A stretch of 64,000 nt of DNA, from assembly GCF_014699055.1 (NCBI RefSeq), contig NZ_JACXAC010000001.1:682001-746000 (forward strand). The letters are read 5' to 3'. Positions within the stretch are counted from its first letter, which is position 1. Each line of letters starts with the position of its first letter. The notes under the pieces are model-generated. The model searched no databases and was not told the DNA's origin. It saw only the letters and a program-made list of their open reading frames with translations. Origin of the DNA: Hymenobacter armeniacus. GTDB lineage: Bacteria; Bacteroidota; Bacteroidia; Cytophagales; Hymenobacteraceae. Below are positions 59,507 through 64,000 of this stretch, piece after piece. Made by a program: the position numbers and the translations under genes.

Positions 59507-59514
59507 TACTTTCG
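59507..59514 (+). promoter_or_regulatory. Putative -7 box TACTTTCG upstream of the M28 peptidase
   Basis: TACTTTCG lies 43 bases upstream of the start at 59558. It is identical to the box at 22120 upstream of the large envelope protein. Confidence 0.45.
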
Positions 59515-59557
59515 CGTTTGCCCGGCGCGACTTGCCGGCGTAATCCGGTTTCGCCCC

Positions 59558-61000
59558 ATGCCCAACCTCGCTCTCAAAACCTTTCTGTGCGCCAGCGCTG
59601 CCCTGGTGCTCGGCGCCCCAGCTACCCACGCGCAATCCCGCAAAAAAGCCCGGCCCGCCGTTGCCGCTCTCGCGGCTGCCAAAGTGGACCGCACCGACTC
59701 GGTGGCGCTGCGCAAAATCTTCGACGAAGCCCTGCTGCGCGGCGAGAGCTACGAGAACCTGCGCTACCTCACCGGCAACATCGGCCCGCGCCTGTCGGGC
59801 TCGCCGCAGGCCCAAATGGCCGTGGACTGGGGCAAAGCCACCATGGAAAAAGCCGGCTTCGACCGCGTGTACCTGCAGGAGGTGATGGTGCCGCACTGGG
59901 TGCGCGGCAAGGAAAAGGGCGAAATTGTGGGCAACAAGGGCAAGGAAATCAAGGTGCCGGTGTGCGCGCTGGGCGGCTCGGTGGGCACCGGCGGCAAGCT
60001 CAAGGCCGGCGTGGTGGAAGTGCACAGCTTCGACGAGCTGAAAAAGCTGCCCGACGCCTCCGTGAAAGGCAAATTCGTGTTCTACAACCGGCCATTCGAC
60101 GACGCTCTGATTGAGCCAGGCGCCGCCTACGGCCGCGCCGGCGACCAGCGCCGCAGCGGCGCCATCGAGGCAGCCAAGCGCGGCGCCGTGGGTGCCCTGG
60201 TGCGCTCCCTCACCAGCGCCCGCGACGACAACCCGCACACGGGCACCATGCAGTACGACCCGGCCGTGGCCAAGGTGCCCGGCGCCGCCCTCAGCACCAA
60301 CGCCGCCGACCAGCTCAGCCAGCTGCTGAAAGCCAACCCCGAGCTGCAGTTTGAGCTGGAAATGGAGTGCACCACCCTGCCCGACGAGAAAAGCTACAAC
60401 GTGGTGGGCGAAATCCGGGGCAGCAAGTTCCCGCAGGAAATCATCACCGTGGGCGGCCACCTCGACTCCTGGGACCTGGCGCAGGGCGCCCACGACGACG
60501 GCACCGGCTGCGTGCAAAGTATTGAGGCGCTGCGCCTGCTGCGCGCTGCTGGCTACAAGCCCGAGCGCACCGTGCGGGCGGTGCTGTTTATGAACGAGGA
60601 AAACGGCGCCCGCGGTGGCAATGAATACGCCCGCCTGGCCGCTCAGAACAAGGAAGTTCACGTGGCCGCCATCGAGTCGGACGGCGGGGGCTTCACACCG
60701 CGCGGGTTCGGGTTGGAGTCGGACGCCGCCACCCTGGCCAAAGTGGCCAGCTGGGCGCCGCTGCTCAAGCCTTATAATGTCGACGACATCACCGCCGGCC
60801 ACGGCGGCACCGACATTGAGCCCCTGAAAGCTGCCGTGCAGCCCAAGGCCCTCATCGGCTACAAGTGCGACTCGCAACGCTATTTTGACATTCACCACAC
60901 GGCCGCCGATACCTTCGACAAGGTGAACCGCCGCGAGCTGGAATTGGGCGGCGCCAGCATGGCCTCCCTGATTTACCTGCTGAGCAAATACGGGCTGTAG
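59558..61000 (+). CDS. Secreted M28-family metallopeptidase with PA-domain insert
   Basis: A 480-residue exported peptidase (signal peptide about residues 1-26). The zinc site is typical of the M28 family: His near 301 in GGHLDSWDLAQGAHDDGTG (with bridging Asp), Glu pair in MNEENGARGGNEYA near 347, Asp in AIESDGGGF and the final His in FDIHHTAADTFDKV near 447. Residues about 125-260 look like a protease-associated insert (FVFYNRPFDDALIEPGAAYG). It is likely an aminopeptidase or carboxypeptidase acting on extracellular peptides. Confidence 0.92.
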   Translation: MPNLALKTFLCASAALVLGAPATHAQSRKKARPAVAALAAAKVDRTDSVALRKIFDEALLRGESYENLRYLTGNIGPRLSGSPQAQMAVDWGKATMEKAGFDRVYLQEVMVPHWVRGKEKGEIVGNKGKEIKVPVCALGGSVGTGGKLKAGVVEVHSFDELKKLPDASVKGKFVFYNRPFDDALIEPGAAYGRAGDQRRSGAIEAAKRGAVGALVRSLTSARDDNPHTGTMQYDPAVAKVPGAALSTNAADQLSQLLKANPELQFELEMECTTLPDEKSYNVVGEIRGSKFPQEIITVGGHLDSWDLAQGAHDDGTGCVQSIEALRLLRAAGYKPERTVRAVLFMNEENGARGGNEYARLAAQNKEVHVAAIESDGGGFTPRGFGLESDAATLAKVASWAPLLKPYNVDDITAGHGGTDIEPLKAAVQPKALIGYKCDSQRYFDIHHTAADTFDKVNRRELELGGASMASLIYLLSKYGL

Positions 61001-61071
61001 CCGGCGGCCGTCACCAGCAAACAAACCGGCCAGCGGATGGGTCAGGAGCTAGGAAACGTGAGAACCCAACT

Positions 61072-62904
61072 GTGAACAAAAGGTCTTTTAACAAGCTGTG
61101 GCGATGCCTGGGCGCGGGCGTGCTGCTGCTCCCGGCGCTGGCCCGGCCCGCCGCCGGGCAGGGGAGAAGCGCCGAGCCCGTGGCCCGGTACTGGGTGACG
61201 CTGCGCGACAAAACCGGGGTGCGCTTCGACGCTGGTCAGTACTTCTCGGCCGAAGCACAGGCCCGCCGCGCCCGCCAGCACTTGCCCGCCTTCGATGCCA
61301 CCGACCTGCCCGTGCGGGCCGATTACGTGGCCGCCGTGGCCGCTGGCGTTGACACCGTGACGCTGGTGAGCCGCTGGTTTAATGCCGTGGCGTGCCGGGC
61401 CACGGCCGCACAGGCGCGGGCCTTGCAGAAATTGCCCGGCGTGCGGGCTGTCAGCCCGTGGCCGGTGCGGCAGGCGCAGGCGGCGCGGTTTTCGGCGCCC
61501 GCAGCGGCCGCGGCTCCTACCGGGCCGCATCCTCCCAAACCATTGTCGGCCAACGACTACCTGCTGGCCCGACGGCAAACCGCCCACCTCGACGGCCCGG
61601 CCCTGCGCGCCGCCGGCCTCGATGGGCGCGGGATGCGCATTGCGGTGTTTGACGTGGGCTTTCGGGGGCTGCCCGACCATCCGGCGTTTCAGCAGCTGGT
61701 GGCCGACAAGCGCATTGTGGCCACCCACGACTTTCTGCGCAACAGCGACAACGTGTTTTTGGGCGGCAGCCACGGCACCGAGGTAATGGGCTGCCTGGCC
61801 GGCCGCCTGCCCGGCCGGCCCGAGAGCCCGGTAGGCCCCGCCCTGGGCCTGGCCCCGGCCGCCAACTACCTGCTGGCGCGCACCGAGCAACTGCACCGCG
61901 AGCGCTACGCCGAAGAAGAAGCCTGGCTGGCCGCCGTGGAGTGGGCCGACCGCCTCGGGGCCGACATCATCAACTCGTCGCTGGCCTACACGGAGCAGCG
62001 CTATTTTCCTGAGCACATGGACGGGCGCCGCAGCCTGATAGCGCGGGCCGCCAACCTGGCCGCCCGCAAAGGCATGCTGGTGGTCAGCGCCGCCGGCAAC
62101 GACGGCGACAACGACTGGGTGCGCATCGGCACGCCGGCCGATGCCGACTCGGTGCTGGCCGTGGGCGGGCTCGACCCCGAAACCGGCCTGCACGTCGACT
62201 TCAGTTCCTACGGCCCCACCGCCGACCGCCGGCCCAAGCCCAACGTGGCGGCCTTCGGCATTGTGCTCACCACCACCACCGACGACTACGAGCGGCTGGA
62301 AGGCACCTCGTTCTCGTCGCCGCTGCTGGCCGGGCTGGCGGCCTGCCTGTGGCAGCAGCAGCGCCAGCTCACGGCCATGCAGCTGTTTCGGGCCCTGGAG
62401 CAGGCGGCGGAGCTGTACCCGTATTACGACTACGCGCACGGCTACGGGCGGCCGCGGTTTGCGCGCTTCAGCCCGGGCAAGGGCTTGCTGGCCGCCGCAC
62501 CTTCTTTCGATTTTGTGCCGCACGACAGCTTGGTGGCTGTGGTCATCCGGGCCGAGGCGGCCGTGCGGCCCGCCGAGGTGCTGCCGCTCATGGCCGACCA
62601 AAACGGCGCGGTGCTGGCGGCCGAACTGCTGGCCGATGACAAGGCCCCGGCCGATGGCAACACCCCCCGCGTGGGCCGCGAGCAGCCCGTACCCGGCGGC
62701 AGCACCCCGCTGGCGCCCCTGCCCGAGCCCAACTACCCGGCCTACCTGTACTGGAACCTGGCCGACCGCCGCGGCGTGCTGCACCGCTACGAAGCCCGCG
62801 CCGTGACCCAGCGCCTGGTGCTGCAGGTGCCGCGCCGGCTGCTGCGCGGCGGGGAGGTGCTGCGGGTGCACTTTAAGGGCTATACCGGAAGCTATTCAGA
62901 ATGA
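61072..62904 (+). CDS. Secreted subtilisin-like serine protease (S8)
   Basis: A 610-residue protease with a GTG start and a signal peptide (about residues 1-29, LGAGVLLLPALARPAAGQ). The catalytic triad is Asp194 (MRIAVFDVGF), His234 (GGSHGTEVMG) and Ser413 (LEGTSFSSPL). An inhibitor-like prodomain occupies residues 35-135 (YWVTLRDKTGVRFDA...). The C-terminal 130 residues are an extra beta domain (FVPHDSLVAVVIRAEAAVRP). Its stop overlaps the next start as ATGA, so the following gene is translationally coupled. Confidence 0.92.
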   Translation: MNKRSFNKLWRCLGAGVLLLPALARPAAGQGRSAEPVARYWVTLRDKTGVRFDAGQYFSAEAQARRARQHLPAFDATDLPVRADYVAAVAAGVDTVTLVSRWFNAVACRATAAQARALQKLPGVRAVSPWPVRQAQAARFSAPAAAAAPTGPHPPKPLSANDYLLARRQTAHLDGPALRAAGLDGRGMRIAVFDVGFRGLPDHPAFQQLVADKRIVATHDFLRNSDNVFLGGSHGTEVMGCLAGRLPGRPESPVGPALGLAPAANYLLARTEQLHRERYAEEEAWLAAVEWADRLGADIINSSLAYTEQRYFPEHMDGRRSLIARAANLAARKGMLVVSAAGNDGDNDWVRIGTPADADSVLAVGGLDPETGLHVDFSSYGPTADRRPKPNVAAFGIVLTTTTDDYERLEGTSFSSPLLAGLAACLWQQQRQLTAMQLFRALEQAAELYPYYDYAHGYGRPRFARFSPGKGLLAAAPSFDFVPHDSLVAVVIRAEAAVRPAEVLPLMADQNGAVLAAELLADDKAPADGNTPRVGREQPVPGGSTPLAPLPEPNYPAYLYWNLADRRGVLHRYEARAVTQRLVLQVPRRLLRGGEVLRVHFKGYTGSYSE

Positions 62905-63656
62905 GCAAGGCAATGGCATCCTACTTTCAACGCAAGGCCGCCGCGTCAAGGCACCGGATGGTGATGCTGACGGGCTTGCTGCTGGCCCTGCTGGCGCGGC
63001 CCGAGGTGCGGGCCCAGCAAGTGCTGGTGCAGGCCAACGTGGCCGACGATACCATTAAAACCACGTTCGGGCCCAACCGGCGCTATTTCGCGCACGGCTA
63101 CTTCGGCTACGGGCTGCTGGCGGGCAGCGCGGGCACGCCGGTGCGCTACGGGCTGGGCTCGGCCGAACTGCGGACGGGCGGGCGCCTCAAGGTGCGCTTC
63201 TCTCAAAGCCTGGCCCTGAATTTTGACCTTGGCTACGCCTACCAGCACCTCGACCTGGACCAGACGCCCGGCAAAACCGTGCCCACGCCCACGCTGCACC
63301 GCCGCGAAAGCCTGGGCCTGCATCAAGTGTATGCCGAAACCAGCCTGCGCTTCAATGCGGGCCGGCGCGGCAATTCGGTGGGGCGCTACCTCGACCTACT
63401 GGCGGGCGGCGGCTGGGTGGCCGGCACCAGCCACACCACCGAAGACGAGCCCGGCCCCGGCATCGGCTCCGTCGAAACCACCGAGCGCGGCTTGCCCTAC
63501 CTGCGCCGCTGGACCGGCACCGGGGGCGCCCGCCTCGGCATCGACCGTTACGCCCTTGTGGCGCGGCGCCGCTTCACGCCCGCGTTTGCACCGGCCTACG
63601 CTGCCTGGCCCGAGCTGCCCCGCTGGGTGCTGGGCCTGGAAATCGGCCTGTTTTAG
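62901..63656 (+). CDS. Outer-membrane beta-barrel-like protein, unknown
   Basis: A 251-residue protein with an N-terminal signal sequence (MLTGLLLALLARPEVRAQQ). The mature part alternates hydrophobic and polar residues in short strands (RYFAHGYFGYGLLAGSAG, LNFDLGYAYQHLDLD, GLHQVYAETSLRFNAG, YLDLLAGGGWVAG), a pattern seen in small outer-membrane barrels. The gene overlaps the S8 protease by 4 bases (ATGA), which supports joint expression. No family is assigned. Confidence 0.65.
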   Translation: MSKAMASYFQRKAAASRHRMVMLTGLLLALLARPEVRAQQVLVQANVADDTIKTTFGPNRRYFAHGYFGYGLLAGSAGTPVRYGLGSAELRTGGRLKVRFSQSLALNFDLGYAYQHLDLDQTPGKTVPTPTLHRRESLGLHQVYAETSLRFNAGRRGNSVGRYLDLLAGGGWVAGTSHTTEDEPGPGIGSVETTERGLPYLRRWTGTGGARLGIDRYALVARRRFTPAFAPAYAAWPELPRWVLGLEIGLF

Positions 63657-63763
63657 CGGCGATGTGCGGCCCGCTAAATCTTCGGGCTGGGGTTTGTCGT
63701 AAAAAGTGCGCTGGCCGCGTGGCGGCTGGTGGCGCGTATAGCCATAGCGCCATTTTCCTCCCT

Positions 63764-63771
63764 TACCTTCG
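63764..63771 (+). promoter_or_regulatory. Putative -7 box TACCTTCG
   Basis: TACCTTCG lies about 34 bases upstream of the start of the truncated lipoprotein gene at the right edge. It is one base off TAnnTTTG. Confidence 0.4.
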
Positions 63772-63805
63772 TGCATCCGGCCACTTCGAGCGCCGGTATT
63801 TCTAC

Positions 63806-64000
63806 ATGAAAACTCCTTCCTTTAAAGCCGCGGCCGTGTTAGTGCTGGCCGCGGGCCTCGTTCAACTTTCTTCCTGCGTCAGCACCGAGCGGGAAGTGAG
63901 CTCCTCGTCTGCCGACCCACGCACTACCTACACGCCGCCGCCGGCTGGCTCCCGCGTGCGCGTGAGCAACAAGACCGTGCTCAACACGGTGAGTACCACC
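63806..64000 (+). CDS. Truncated lipoprotein gene at the window edge
   Basis: The first 65 codons of a gene, beginning MKTPSFKAAAVLVLAAG and continuing LVQLSSCVSTEREVSSSSAD. LSSC is a lipobox with Cys at residue 24, so the product is probably a lipoprotein. The mature start is Ser/Thr-rich and the frame is open to the end of the window, so the product and its length are unknown. Confidence 0.7.
   Translation, partial: MKTPSFKAAAVLVLAAGLVQLSSCVSTEREVSSSSADPRTTYTPPPAGSRVRVSNKTVLNTVSTT

Noticed and set aside
1..64000. Mobile elements, phage genes or CRISPR arrays
   Set aside because: No transposase, integrase, recombinase, cas gene or regularly spaced direct repeat was seen; the tail-fibre-like protein at 42159 has a signal peptide and no phage neighbours.

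Overview
The window reads as a chromosomal segment of a GC-rich Bacteroidota, most likely Cytophagales and close to Hymenobacter. This placement is an inference. It rests on type IX secretion (T9SS) sorting tails, SusR-like absence of Shine-Dalgarno sites, upstream boxes resembling the Bacteroidota -7 element TAnnTTTG (for example TAATTTTG at 12783 and TACCTTTG at 55309), a Reg_prop-type hybrid sensor, lipoproteins with Cys after short signal peptides, and high-GC codon use. No rRNA, tRNA, insertion sequence, CRISPR array or phage module was recognised. About 60 protein genes are supported; one at the right edge is cut off.

Layout. 0.2-3.3 kb: a three-gene exporter (lipoprotein adaptor, FtsX-type permease, ATPase). 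3.4-6.9 kb: DoxX-like protein, phosphoglycerate mutase, ABC exporter half-transporter and a GerW/YtfJ-like protein. 7.0-10.6 kb: a minus-strand stress block (two universal stress proteins, a YflT-like protein, Hsp20, YtxH-like and DUF2892-like proteins). 11-13.4 kb: BCP peroxiredoxin, a secreted alpha/beta hydrolase and a two-repeat conserved protein. 13.4-16.5 kb: a redox module (polyferredoxin membrane protein, small His-tailed membrane protein, FAD oxidoreductase). 16.6-22 kb: a hydrophilic protein, a TonB-like single-pass protein with a carboxypeptidase-regulatory domain, an amino acid permease, a TPR protein and two small lipoproteins. 22-28 kb: a large envelope protein, NadR-like enzyme, CorA and an acyltransferase-like protein. 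28-35.5 kb: surface-glycan type genes (Wzx-like flippase, GT2 glycosyltransferase, phytanoyl-CoA dioxygenase-like protein, polytopic membrane protein) around a T9SS protein. 35.6-45.6 kb: acyl-ACP desaturase, a giant sensor kinase, a NarL-type regulator, two tandem paralogous small proteins of unknown function, a YadA-head/tail-fibre-like secreted protein and a T9SS protein. 45.7-51.3 kb: Ada-like repair protein, DUF427, a VWA/AAA+ pair, a four-repeat membrane protein and DUF4112. 51.4-64 kb: alpha-amylase with CBM20, M14 peptidase, SurE, an OmpR/kinase pair, a histidine phosphatase, M28 peptidase, S8 protease, a barrel-like protein and a truncated lipoprotein.

The most unusual parts are: (i) the 40.0-45.6 kb cassette, where two paralogous DHIRG-motif proteins lie beside a sensor/regulator pair and two secreted proteins, and where a 16-bp sequence recurs in the two flanking intergenic regions, once as half of a perfect 54-nt palindrome; (ii) a family of imperfect palindromic intergenic repeats (3.3, 21.4, 39.9 and 48.2 kb) built on GTCATGCTGAGC-like arms; (iii) internally duplicated proteins at 12.9 and 50 kb; (iv) a LacI-type operator upstream of the amylase with no LacI-family gene in the window.
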